From the NCBI RefSeq assembly GCF_018219155.1, contig NZ_CP056123.1:2985505-3049504 (forward strand): a stretch of 64,000 nucleotides of DNA, read 5' to 3'. Positions 9,393-17,067 of this stretch are shown one piece after another (the first letter of the stretch is position 1; every line of letters begins with the position of its first letter). This DNA is from Moritella sp. 24. GTDB lineage: Bacteria; Pseudomonadota; Gammaproteobacteria; Enterobacterales; Moritellaceae. Under the pieces are notes generated by a model that was not told the DNA's origin, did not search any database, and saw only the letters and a program-made list of their open reading frames with translations. The position numbers and the translations under genes were made by a program.

Positions 9393-9824
9393 CTAAATTG
9401 AATTAATTTCTTTTACCATCGCAATAACTTGTTGATGTGTTCTTGCATTTAGTTTTGCTGAGCAACAGTAATTTTCGAGTACCGCATGTTTACGTACTAA
9501 TTCGACAAACTCAATCACACCTATCGACTCGTCTAAATCCACAAACGCCTCAGGTTGCATCTCCGACGTTTTCGTTATTGGCGCTTTAGTTATCGATTTT
9601 TGAGTTATTGATAATTTAGCTATTGCTGATTTAGTTATTACTAATTTAGCTATTGATCGTTGACTCGAAAATGAAAATAGCGCGCCACTAGCATCGATTA
9701 ACCTATCTTCTACTTCATAACTTGATTCGCATAAATCAGGATCACTTTGCCACTCGGCTAACGACTCAATATAAATGAGTTCATCCTCACCCTGATATTT
9801 GATCACTGCTGGCCACTTCACCAT
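9393..9824 (-). CDS. Small DUF4144-like protein with internal five-residue repeats
   Basis: Protein of 143 residues. The N-terminal third (MVKWPAVIKYQGEDELIYI) resembles DUF4144 proteins seen in Vibrio and Shewanella; this family assignment is from memory and is uncertain. Residues about 54-84 are six consecutive five-residue units of the form x-I-(T/A)-(K/Q)-x (SIAKL, VITKS, AIAKL, SITQK, SITKA, PITKT), coded by a 15-bp tandem DNA repeat. The C-terminal part is acidic, then helical (VELVRKHAVLENYCCSAKLN). No signal peptide or membrane segment is seen, so it should be cytoplasmic. It lies 14 bases before the CPA1 antiporter and probably shares its transcript. Its function is unknown. Confidence 0.8.
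   Translation of the reverse strand: MVKWPAVIKYQGEDELIYIESLAEWQSDPDLCESSYEVEDRLIDASGALFSFSSQRSIAKLVITKSAIAKLSITQKSITKAPITKTSEMQPEAFVDLDESIGVIEFVELVRKHAVLENYCCSAKLNARTHQQVIAMVKEINSI
9574..9663 (-). repeat. Six tandem 15-bp units inside the DUF4144-like gene
   Basis: Reading the plus strand, six abutting 15-base units start at 9574, 9589, 9604, 9619, 9634 and 9649. Each begins GTTAT or GCTAT and most end in TTTA or TTGA. The third, GTTATTGATAATTTA, is close to a consensus. The period is a multiple of three, so copy-number change would add or remove five residues without a frameshift. Confidence 0.9.
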
Positions 9825-10004
9825 CTACGACGCCCTAATAACTTGCTCATGTCATACCACTGTAACAGCTTGTCATCGCGATTTCAGTTATCGAATTCAA
9901 TTACTTAAGCTGACGATACAAGCAATCAACACGATTGTTATCTTTAATCATATTTATGTGCACTAAACCGAGTATAATGCCGCTATCATTTGCTCGCATA
10001 ATTA

Positions 10005-10658
10005 ATGAATGTGGAAACAGAACAAATAACATTAAAAAATAACTTTCGTGCCACGATGGATACTATTTTAGATAATATCCATGAACATGGTTATGCTGTT
10101 ATCGAAGATGCTTTTCCTGAGGGTGTGATTGAACGACTACTAACTGATTGCCTTGAAAACCAACCGGATTTTAAAGCAGCAGGTATTGGTCGTCATCAAG
10201 ATTCGCAGCTAAATGCACAGATTCGTAAAGATAAAACCTTATGGTTAACAGGCGCAAGTCCTGCTCAAGCTGATTTTATGACATTAACGGATGAGCTCAG
10301 ATTAGAAGTAAACCGTAACTTCTTCTTAGGTTTGTTTGACTATGAATGTCATTACGCGAAATATGAAATCGGTGATTTTTATCAAAAACATCTCGATGCA
10401 TTTAAAGGCAAATCAAACCGTGTATTTACCACCGTTTGTTACCTAAATACGCCAAAAGCTGGCGGAGAGCTGCTTGTTTACGCACAAGATTCAGATGACG
10501 TGATTGCGCGTGTAGCTCCCAAATCAGGTACTTTAGTGGTATTTGAAAGTGAGCGTTTTCCACATGAAGTACTGGCGGCTGAATCAGAACGCTATTCAAT
10601 TGCGGGCTGGTTTAGAACAAATAATTCAATGGTTGGTAGTGTCGATCCTGCGTCATAA
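10005..10658 (+). CDS. 2-oxoglutarate/Fe(II)-dependent dioxygenase (SM-20/prolyl-4-hydroxylase-like)
   Basis: Soluble oxygenase of 217 residues that should couple oxidation of 2-oxoglutarate to hydroxylation of a protein or small molecule. The double-stranded beta-helix core has the iron triad H129-x-D131 (YQKHLDAF) and H187 (RFPHEVL), plus the 2-oxoglutarate-binding R196 two residues before S198 (ERYSIAGWFR). The N-terminal helix region (ILDNIHEHGYAVIEDAF) is typical of SM-20/EGLN relatives. A TATAAT at 9973-9978 lies about 27 bases before the start, and no clear Shine-Dalgarno sequence is visible, so the leader would be very short. It is monocistronic, with its own terminator. The substrate is unknown. 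Confidence 0.9.
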   Translation: MNVETEQITLKNNFRATMDTILDNIHEHGYAVIEDAFPEGVIERLLTDCLENQPDFKAAGIGRHQDSQLNAQIRKDKTLWLTGASPAQADFMTLTDELRLEVNRNFFLGLFDYECHYAKYEIGDFYQKHLDAFKGKSNRVFTTVCYLNTPKAGGELLVYAQDSDDVIARVAPKSGTLVVFESERFPHEVLAAESERYSIAGWFRTNNSMVGSVDPAS

Positions 10659-10667
10659 TACCAAACC

Positions 10668-10706
10668 AAAAAAAGGCGAATGATAGCTCTATCATTCGCC
10701 TTTTTT
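10668..10706 (+). terminator. Intrinsic terminator after the dioxygenase gene
   Basis: Twelve-base arms GGCGAATGATAG (10675-10686) and CTATCATTCGCC (10689-10700) with a CT centre, preceded by an A-run and followed by six T. The A-run can pair with the T-run, so it can also act on the minus strand against the convergent gene. Confidence 0.9.
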
Positions 10707-10786
10707 ATCTACTAAGTCAATCTATTACAAACCCTATCGACAAAGATAGTGATTCATAAAAAGACCGTTCCTAATAATACGTTAGC

Positions 10787-11161
10787 TTAGCGCTCGCCTT
10801 GTACTTCAAAATCATCTGCTGCTAATAACGCGCTGCCATCTGCTTGAATACGCCATTGCTCGTGATGAACTTCACCGAATGCTTTATTCATCGTCCATTT
10901 TGCTGTTAATACATAGCTGTCATCATTCATTGCTACCCATTTAATATCAGTATAATCAACGTCATTAAAACCTTGGTCAATAATACCTTGCCAGAATGTT
11001 TGAATTTCTTCACGGCCGGTAAATGTACCAAACGGACGTGCGTGCATAACTGTGCCTTCTTCATATTGCGCTGCACAACCTGCTGCATCTTGATTATTAA
11101 AGGCTGTCTGCCATGCTGAGATTGCTGTTTTACATGCTGATAAGATTTGATCTTGTGTCAT
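10787..11161 (-). CDS. SnoaL/NTF2-fold protein
   Basis: Protein of 124 residues with the cone-shaped NTF2 fold used by SnoaL-like cyclases, ketosteroid isomerase relatives and small hydrolases. The sequence pattern (AISAWQTAFNNQDAAGCAAQ, then HARPFGTFTGREEIQTFWQ and WTMNKAFGEVHHEQW) fits the SgcJ/YybH-like group, which often has no known enzyme activity. It is transcribed away from a LysR gene, with a 174-base intergenic region carrying three direct repeats, so the LysR protein is its likely regulator. A four-base Shine-Dalgarno (GGAG at 11171-11174 on the minus strand reading) precedes the ATG. The ligand is unknown. Confidence 0.82.
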   Translation of the reverse strand: MTQDQILSACKTAISAWQTAFNNQDAAGCAAQYEEGTVMHARPFGTFTGREEIQTFWQGIIDQGFNDVDYTDIKWVAMNDDSYVLTAKWTMNKAFGEVHHEQWRIQADGSALLAADDFEVQGER

Positions 11162-11247
11162 TGTGGTTTCTCCTATGAAGTGTATGGCTGTTACTTTAGC
11201 GCCATAATTAACAAATAAAAACAGACTAATCAGAAATCACTGTTAAG

Positions 11248-11291
11248 ATAAACAGAACAATAAATAGAACAGTAATAAAATAAATAGAACA
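11248..11291. promoter_or_regulatory. Three direct repeats ATAAAYAGAACA in a divergent promoter region
   Basis: Copies at 11248-11259 (ATAAACAGAACA), 11260-11271 (ATAAATAGAACA) and 11280-11291 (ATAAATAGAACA). The first two abut and the third is displaced by 20 bases. They lie between the SnoaL-like gene and the divergent LysR gene, 45-88 bases before the LysR start, which suggests operator sites. Binding by that LysR protein is inference. Confidence 0.55.
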
Positions 11292-11335
11292 ACAAAATCA
11301 ATAGCACCATAAGGCAATAACAGGATCTAGCAATC

Positions 11336-12235
11336 ATGAGTAAACTTAAACAAATGACGGTATTCATGTATGTCGTCAAACTCGGTTCGATAACCAAAGC
11401 GGCAGAGAAGCTCGACGTCTCTAAATCAGTTGTCAGCCAGCACTTAAAGCAGCTAGAGTCTGAGCTTGCCGTCACTTTACTCAAACGCACGACACGTAAA
11501 CAAAGCCTCACAACCGCAGGTGAGCACTTCTATCAACAGTGTTGCACTATGCACGAGTTAGCAGAACAAGCATGGCAAGATGCTCAGCAATTACAAGTAT
11601 CCCCACAGGGGTTAATCAAGATCACTGCACCCCATGCGTTGATGGACCATTTAGTTTTACCCGCTCTGCACGAAGTATTTCATGCTTATCCAGACGTTGA
11701 ACTCGAGCTGATTAGTCATGATGGGCGTTCTGATTTAATGCAAGAAGGCATTGATATTGCGATACGGGTTGGCGAGTCTAAGATAAGCAATCTAAAACAA
11801 AAACGGATTGGTGATTTTAGGGATGTGCTTTGTGGTTCGTTGCAAACCGTTAAAGCTTGTGAGCGTGATATCGAAATATTAAAAATGGATAATATCAGGT
11901 ACGTCGCTAATCACTGGCAAGAAAAGTCGATTCATCATACTTTTACCCATAAGAAAGGTAGCCTTAATAAGGCCTGTACACAGAGTTGTGAATTGAGCTT
12001 TAAAACTCATCATAAAGCCAACACCCTTCCCACTTGTCTTAGCATGTTAGAACAAGGTTTTGGTGTTGGTATTATTCCGGATTTTATATTTGCTAAGCAT
12101 ACCCACGCGTTAACCGAGCTATTACCAGACTATCAACTCAACAAGGTCAATGTCTATGCATTGCACTCTTATCAAGCTGCAGTACCAATTGGCGTGACGA
12201 TGGCGATAGCGGCCATTGCTAAACGACTTGGGTAA
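11336..12235 (+). CDS. LysR-family regulator divergent from the NTF2-fold gene
   Basis: LysR-type regulator of 299 residues. The winged helix-turn-helix occupies about 1-60 (SITKAAEKLDVSKSVVSQHL, with a LLKRTTRKQSLTTAG wing), and the effector domain begins near residue 90 (QGLIKITAPHALMDHLVLPA). It is divergent from the SnoaL-like gene and convergent with a tautomerase gene 16 bases away. By the usual LysR arrangement it should control the divergent gene and itself. The effector is unknown, though both neighbours are of types often found with aromatic or quinone metabolism. Confidence 0.9.
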   Translation: MSKLKQMTVFMYVVKLGSITKAAEKLDVSKSVVSQHLKQLESELAVTLLKRTTRKQSLTTAGEHFYQQCCTMHELAEQAWQDAQQLQVSPQGLIKITAPHALMDHLVLPALHEVFHAYPDVELELISHDGRSDLMQEGIDIAIRVGESKISNLKQKRIGDFRDVLCGSLQTVKACERDIEILKMDNIRYVANHWQEKSIHHTFTHKKGSLNKACTQSCELSFKTHHKANTLPTCLSMLEQGFGVGIIPDFIFAKHTHALTELLPDYQLNKVNVYALHSYQAAVPIGVTMAIAAIAKRLG

Positions 12236-12251
12236 TACACACTATGTATGC

Positions 12252-12464
12252 CTAGTCGCTAGATTTAGCTTTTTGGCGGAGTTCCGTTACAACTTCGCCA
12301 CCGATACCCCAGTTATCGGTATTCACTTCATCGATAACAACTACAGTGGTTTTCGGATTCTTCCCTAATACATCCACCAGCAATTGAGTAGCACCAGCGA
12401 TCAACTGCGCTTTTTGCTCTTTCGTCACTTGCTCATCTGTGATTTTAATATTGATATACGGCAT
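12252..12464 (-). CDS. 4-oxalocrotonate tautomerase-family protein
   Basis: Small tautomerase of 70 residues. Members form oligomers that use the amino-terminal proline, exposed by Met removal, as a general base for keto-enol tautomerisation. Pro2 is present (MPYINIKIT), followed by the beta-alpha-beta unit with an AQLIAGATQLLVDVLGKNP helix and the VVIDEVNTDNWGIGGE strand-loop. This matches the 4-OT subfamily (YdcE/PptA-like lengths of 62-77). An AGGAG-like site precedes the start on the minus strand. It converges on the LysR gene and has no metabolic operon around it, so the natural substrate cannot be named. Confidence 0.88.
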   Translation of the reverse strand: MPYINIKITDEQVTKEQKAQLIAGATQLLVDVLGKNPKTTVVVIDEVNTDNWGIGGEVVTELRQKAKSSD

Positions 12465-12705
12465 AATTTAAATCTCCTGCATTCCTTTACAAATTAATAC
12501 CTTACCTGAGATTATTTGATTATGCTATTAGGATTCTGGTTTTTTAGGGATTTAGCTTAGTGCTATTCTTCTAAGTCATTACTGGACATTAACGGTGAAA
12601 AGCACGTCACTATAATTAACAGAGCCAACTGCCTTAGTTCCGCTTAAGATGATTAAATCAGGCCAGATTATCAGGAATGATTTGTGAGTTCCCGATCTTA
12701 TCACA

Positions 12706-14946
12706 TTAAAAATCTGATTCATCTACACGTTCAACAATCGTTGCTGCAGAGCCCGCTGCAGCGCTTAAAGGCGTAATCAGCGCTGGATGTATGCCCTCTG
12801 GCAATTGTACTTCCACCTTGCGCTTAGCAAACTCAATATTATTTTCAGCAAAGATTTGCTGTACCCGCAGATAGACTTGTTTTCTAATCATAAATTGACA
12901 GCCAGGTTTACAGGTAAACTTTCCTCGTATTAACATGCCGACTTCATCTACTGATTGTACGCCTTGGCTTTTGAAGGGTTCAATAAAATCTTTACCTAGT
13001 TCAGGGTGTGCTAAAAGCTCTTTCCCTAGTACTTTGAATAACTTTTTAACTTTATTTATGTCTGTATGGTGAGGAACAAGAAAAGGTAATTTCATAATAA
13101 TCCAATCACGGCTGTGATTGGTTAAACTTGGAATCTCTCCGTAAGGAATCGTGTGCAGTGCGCCAAGGTGATGTCTTAATCTCAATGAGCGCAATGCGAT
13201 TTTTTCAACCGTCCCTTTAGTGCTCCCAATAACCACATACTCCCCCATTCTGAAGGCATCATCAATCAGGAAAAACACACCGGATACTATATCTTTGACT
13301 AAGGTCTGAGCGCCAAAACCGATGGCTAAACCTAACACACCAGCACTTGCTAGTAGTGCGGTCGTGTTAACTCCCAACGTGGATAGGGCGCTAAATACAG
13401 CTAAAACAAAAATGAAAAATGCCATTGTATTTTTAATAAGAGGCAGCAAGGTTGCAGTTCGAGATAATCCCTGCCCTCCCTCTGAATCCATTGTATCCTC
13501 ATTTCCATCTGGTAGTTCTTGCGCTAATTTACGCTGAATATAGATATTAACGATTTCCCAACAAATCAAGCCAAACAGTAAGAAGGTAGCCGCCTCGATA
13601 ACCCTAATGATCGTTGTCGCAATAAGGCCTTGAGAACTAATACTTAAATAATTTATCCCCCATAGCAGAGATAATATAAACACAATACTCATAAAAGTAA
13701 CAATTCTTGATATACGTAAAATACTTATTTTTAACGACAAGTTGAGTTCATGCTGAGTATTTGATTGGTCAATATCAATAGGATTACGGCTATCCACGAG
13801 TGTTATAAGTACAATATCAAAAAAGGGCACTGCTAATATAACTAGCATAGTAAAAGTCGCCGCGTAGACGATATCATCATCAAAGCCCACATTAGCCATC
13901 ACTATTTCTAAGGTGAACCAGACCAATACAATGCAAGTGATTACTAATGCTGGCCAGATATTAGCGAATAAAGTCCGTTGTTTACTATTTTGAATATCAT
14001 GGTGTAATAGCATTTTTTTGATGCCTTCTCTGCTGAGATAGACGGTAATAATCATGGCGAGATAAGAAGCAACATTTGTCCAAAAACCTAATTTATATAG
14101 CTCTTGTGGTATTCCGAGATCTTCAAACAACTCTATAAATACACCTAAGGCAGAAAGTAAACTCACTAAAACTAACCGATTAAGTAAATTTCGAGCTAAA
14201 GTGTCATTTAGGTTGAACAAACGCAAATCTGAATGCTTAGGTGCGAAAAAGAATGCACAACCAATATAAGTTAAACGGGCAATCATTATGTAGTCTAACA
14301 AGGCGCCTGCAGTTAAAAGCATACTATGCTGGGTAAATATATAAGGCAGCACTAATTTACAAGTACCATAAAAAACAGCTATACCAACTAATCTAGAAAA
14401 CGTAATTTTTCCTAATGATAATAAGCGGCTGACTTTTAATGTATTATCATTATATTTAGTTTTTGCTTTATACTGTTGGAAAAGCTTCTGGAATATAATT
14501 TCGATAACAAAGGCAACACATAATAATATGATAAGTTGCAAAAAAGAGTAGAGCAGCTGCTGAGGTTGTTTAAAATCTTGAATAAATACCGCAGTTAAAT
14601 CATCAATAGCCTTATCTATATTTACGATCTTGCTTAAGGCATCTTCAAAAGCAAAAAGCGTATTTCCCAAACTCGCATTTATAACAGTCAACACCGTCAT
14701 GTTACTTGATTCATTTGCCTTCTTAAGCTGATTATTATTCAGCTCTTCGCGCAATAGCACTCTCGCTTGTGTGTCAGATAACATTGACATCTGTTGATCG
14801 ACAGACTTACTAATAGAAGGCGATTCACTCGCCGTTGATTGGCTCATGTTTTCAGCCGACACTAATGTTGAGCAACATACAAAAAAGCAAACAATGAAGT
14901 ATCTAATAGAATTGAAATAGCTAAGTTCGAAAAACGATAGTTTCAT
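12706..14946 (-). CDS. Large MscS-family mechanosensitive channel
   Basis: Inner-membrane channel of 746 residues that would open on membrane tension and release solutes during osmotic downshock. The N terminus has a signal-like segment ending ...VCCSTLVSAE, then a periplasmic helical region, about 9-11 membrane segments and the MscS core. The pore helix and signature are visible near residues 535-600 (ALLASAGVLGLAIGFGAQTL, VKDIVSGVFFLIDDAFRMGE, then VVIGSTKGTVEKIALRS), followed by the cytoplasmic beta and alpha-beta domains. The start is set at ATG 14946, which gives a sensible signal sequence; an upstream in-frame ATG at 15009 would add 21 residues. Length and layout recall YbdG/YnaI/MscM-type proteins more than minimal MscS. 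Confidence 0.9.
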   Translation of the reverse strand: MKLSFFELSYFNSIRYFIVCFFVCCSTLVSAENMSQSTASESPSISKSVDQQMSMLSDTQARVLLREELNNNQLKKANESSNMTVLTVINASLGNTLFAFEDALSKIVNIDKAIDDLTAVFIQDFKQPQQLLYSFLQLIILLCVAFVIEIIFQKLFQQYKAKTKYNDNTLKVSRLLSLGKITFSRLVGIAVFYGTCKLVLPYIFTQHSMLLTAGALLDYIMIARLTYIGCAFFFAPKHSDLRLFNLNDTLARNLLNRLVLVSLLSALGVFIELFEDLGIPQELYKLGFWTNVASYLAMIITVYLSREGIKKMLLHHDIQNSKQRTLFANIWPALVITCIVLVWFTLEIVMANVGFDDDIVYAATFTMLVILAVPFFDIVLITLVDSRNPIDIDQSNTQHELNLSLKISILRISRIVTFMSIVFILSLLWGINYLSISSQGLIATTIIRVIEAATFLLFGLICWEIVNIYIQRKLAQELPDGNEDTMDSEGGQGLSRTATLLPLIKNTMAFFIFVLAVFSALSTLGVNTTALLASAGVLGLAIGFGAQTLVKDIVSGVFFLIDDAFRMGEYVVIGSTKGTVEKIALRSLRLRHHLGALHTIPYGEIPSLTNHSRDWIIMKLPFLVPHHTDINKVKKLFKVLGKELLAHPELGKDFIEPFKSQGVQSVDEVGMLIRGKFTCKPGCQFMIRKQVYLRVQQIFAENNIEFAKRKVEVQLPEGIHPALITPLSAAAGSAATIVERVDESDF

Positions 14947-15151
14947 AATACAGTACCAGTGTTTAATATAATTTAAGACGCGAGTTATAAAATGGAAATG
15001 AATGATCAAGCCACCGCAGATGGTGTTTCTATCTCCATAATATCATCGATGCTGATTTCCACTTTTATTCCTCGTGATTGATTTGTTCATGTTCTTAAAT
15101 AGCCTGCTAAGTTTAACATGTTACCTATATTTAAATTCAGTCCACCACACA

Positions 15152-16042
15152 CTACCCACGATTAAAATACTGCGTATTCGCAAACCAAACACCGATACTC
15201 ACCGCCGCCATAGCTACAAGCAGACTTAACTTAACCGGTTCATCAAACACAAATAACGCACTGATACCGGCAATCACAGGGACCATCGCCATCATAGTGC
15301 CCATGTTCGCAGCGCCAATAATTTGCACCGCGCGCACGTACAACAGCATTTGTACTATTGTTGCCATGAAACCCTGATAAAAGCCTTGTAATAACATATC
15401 GCGCCACAATCCTGCATTAATCAACTCCAAACTGATGTTACTCGGTAACCAAAGCAAGTAAATCGGCATGTAAATACTGCACGTAATCATCGCGAGGCTT
15501 GCCGTTGCCTGCCACGGTGTAACTTGCCAGCGGCTTAATAGCACCGAAAATATCCCCCAACAAAACGCAGCACCAGTCAGGCTTAAATGGCCAATGGATA
15601 ATGAACCTTGCGCGAGGAATTCTTGTAAAAATAACACCGTAATACCAGATGTGATGATGCCTACGCCAAGCCACTTACTCCACGGGTGACGTTGTTTATT
15701 TATCACCACAGATAAAACAATAATCATCACAGGGATCAAGCCAGGTAACAATACTGCGGACTGTGAACCCGGCGTTGTTTCAAATCCTTGAAAGGCGAAT
15801 AACGCATAACCTAAGCCGCCAAATAAGCTGCAAATAATGAACTTGGGTTGCCATAAACGAAATCGGAATTTAAACCACCAGAGAGGTAATACCAAAGCGG
15901 CACATGTTACATAACGAATAGCAATCACATCATAAGATAGTAGCGGGCTGATCCCTCCCATCCTTGATACTAAAATAAACCCTGACCAGATCAGCACTGC
16001 ACCAAATGCAGCCAAATATCCCTGTCGTGTTGAATTATCCAT
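15152..16042 (-). CDS. EamA-family (DMT) transporter
   Basis: Inner-membrane transporter of 296 residues with ten predicted transmembrane helices arranged as two EamA repeats (about 8-140 and 155-290). Features are the N-terminal GYLAAFGAVLIWSGFILVSR helix and the second-half motif QIIGAANMGTMMAMVPVIAG, followed by LFVFDEPVKLSLLVAMAAV. Family members export amino acids, metabolites or drugs, and the substrate cannot be told. It is monocistronic on the minus strand, and 142 bases or more separate it from the MscS gene downstream. Confidence 0.9.
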   Translation of the reverse strand: MDNSTRQGYLAAFGAVLIWSGFILVSRMGGISPLLSYDVIAIRYVTCAALVLPLWWFKFRFRLWQPKFIICSLFGGLGYALFAFQGFETTPGSQSAVLLPGLIPVMIIVLSVVINKQRHPWSKWLGVGIITSGITVLFLQEFLAQGSLSIGHLSLTGAAFCWGIFSVLLSRWQVTPWQATASLAMITCSIYMPIYLLWLPSNISLELINAGLWRDMLLQGFYQGFMATIVQMLLYVRAVQIIGAANMGTMMAMVPVIAGISALFVFDEPVKLSLLVAMAAVSIGVWFANTQYFNRG

Positions 16043-16216
16043 AATCTGTCCCTAATTAAGTTTATGTGCAGTAGTATAAAAGCAACATGCTTATATTAAT
16101 ATTAAATTTCAGCTGTTTATAAGCATCCGACCAGAAACTTAAACAATGATAAATTATTTTATTGCTTTATACTGCGATGAAAATTCTGTGTTTACCGACT
16201 TCAACAAGGACAATCA

Positions 16217-16984
16217 ATGAGCCTGCTGCTTATCTCATTACTTATTATTATCTTCTTATTACTCCGTTTCTTTAACTTTAATCGCGCTAAGTCAGTTGTA
16301 TTATACGGTACTGTTTTACTCATACTGCTTATCAGCACAGATGTTATCCCTAAATATTTACTGGATAAATTACAGCAAGACTATGCGCAAAAACCAACAA
16401 TACAATGGCAAGATAATAACGCCATTATTATGCTTGGTGCAGGTTTAGAAAAAGTCGGAGACAATATTAATGCGATTATCGAACCACCTTTTCATGCATT
16501 TGGACGTATCCACGAAGCCGCTAAACTTTACAACGAATGTATTGGCGTAGCACAACAATGTAAGATTATTGTCAGTGGTGGCGATACCCATAAACGAGGG
16601 ACAACAGAAGCCGCCGTTTATAAAAAACGCTTAACTGAGATTGGCATTAGCTCTGCTGATATTATTACCGAACCCAACAGCCTTAATACATGGCAAAATG
16701 CCCAATTCACCAGTGAGATATTGAGAGAAGGTAATTTCGATAATAGCGTACTGGTATCGTCAGGATTACACATAAAGCGTAGCCAGCTGTATTTTGAACA
16801 CTTTGGCGTGCGTGCTACACCAATCAGAGCTGACTACATGTCTGCTCAAGTAGCATGGATACCATTAGGTTATAACTTTGCGTTGACTGATTTTGCCCTG
16901 CACGAATGGATTGGTTTTATTCGATATGATATTTACAACATGCTAGGTGCGAACCAAGCTCGAGTTAAAGCTGGCGATGCATAA
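16217..16984 (+). CDS. DUF218 (YdcF/SanA/ElyC-type) membrane protein
   Basis: Protein of 255 residues with two N-terminal hydrophobic segments (about 3-17 and 25-45) and a DUF218 domain from about 70 to 225. The domain hallmarks are present: NAIIMLGAG at the first strand, IIVSGGDTHKRGTTEAAVYK, a NSLNTWQNAQFT helix start and VLVSSGLHIKRSQLYFEHFG. DUF218 proteins such as ElyC and SanA act at the cell envelope in Escherichia coli, but the biochemical activity is not settled. An AAGGA element precedes the ATG. It stands alone between an EamA gene (divergent) and a CPA2 antiporter (convergent). Confidence 0.88.
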   Translation: MSLLLISLLIIIFLLLRFFNFNRAKSVVLYGTVLLILLISTDVIPKYLLDKLQQDYAQKPTIQWQDNNAIIMLGAGLEKVGDNINAIIEPPFHAFGRIHEAAKLYNECIGVAQQCKIIVSGGDTHKRGTTEAAVYKKRLTEIGISSADIITEPNSLNTWQNAQFTSEILREGNFDNSVLVSSGLHIKRSQLYFEHFGVRATPIRADYMSAQVAWIPLGYNFALTDFALHEWIGFIRYDIYNMLGANQARVKAGDA

Positions 16985-16993
16985 CTAAAGAAA

Positions 16994-17028
16994 AAGGCAC
17001 TCGTATCCATTTACAATACGCGTGCCTT
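16994..17028 (-). terminator. Terminator for the CPA2 antiporter gene
   Basis: Imperfect 14-base arms, with AAGGCAC plus TCGTAT (16994-17006) pairing with AATACG plus CGTGCCTT (17015-17028). On the minus strand the stem is followed by TTTTTCTTT, fitting the end of the gene starting at 18675. On the plus strand the T-run is poor, so its use by the DUF218 gene is less certain. Confidence 0.65.
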
Positions 17029-17067
17029 ATTACTGTATTTACAACCCTTGATTAACGGTCATTCATA

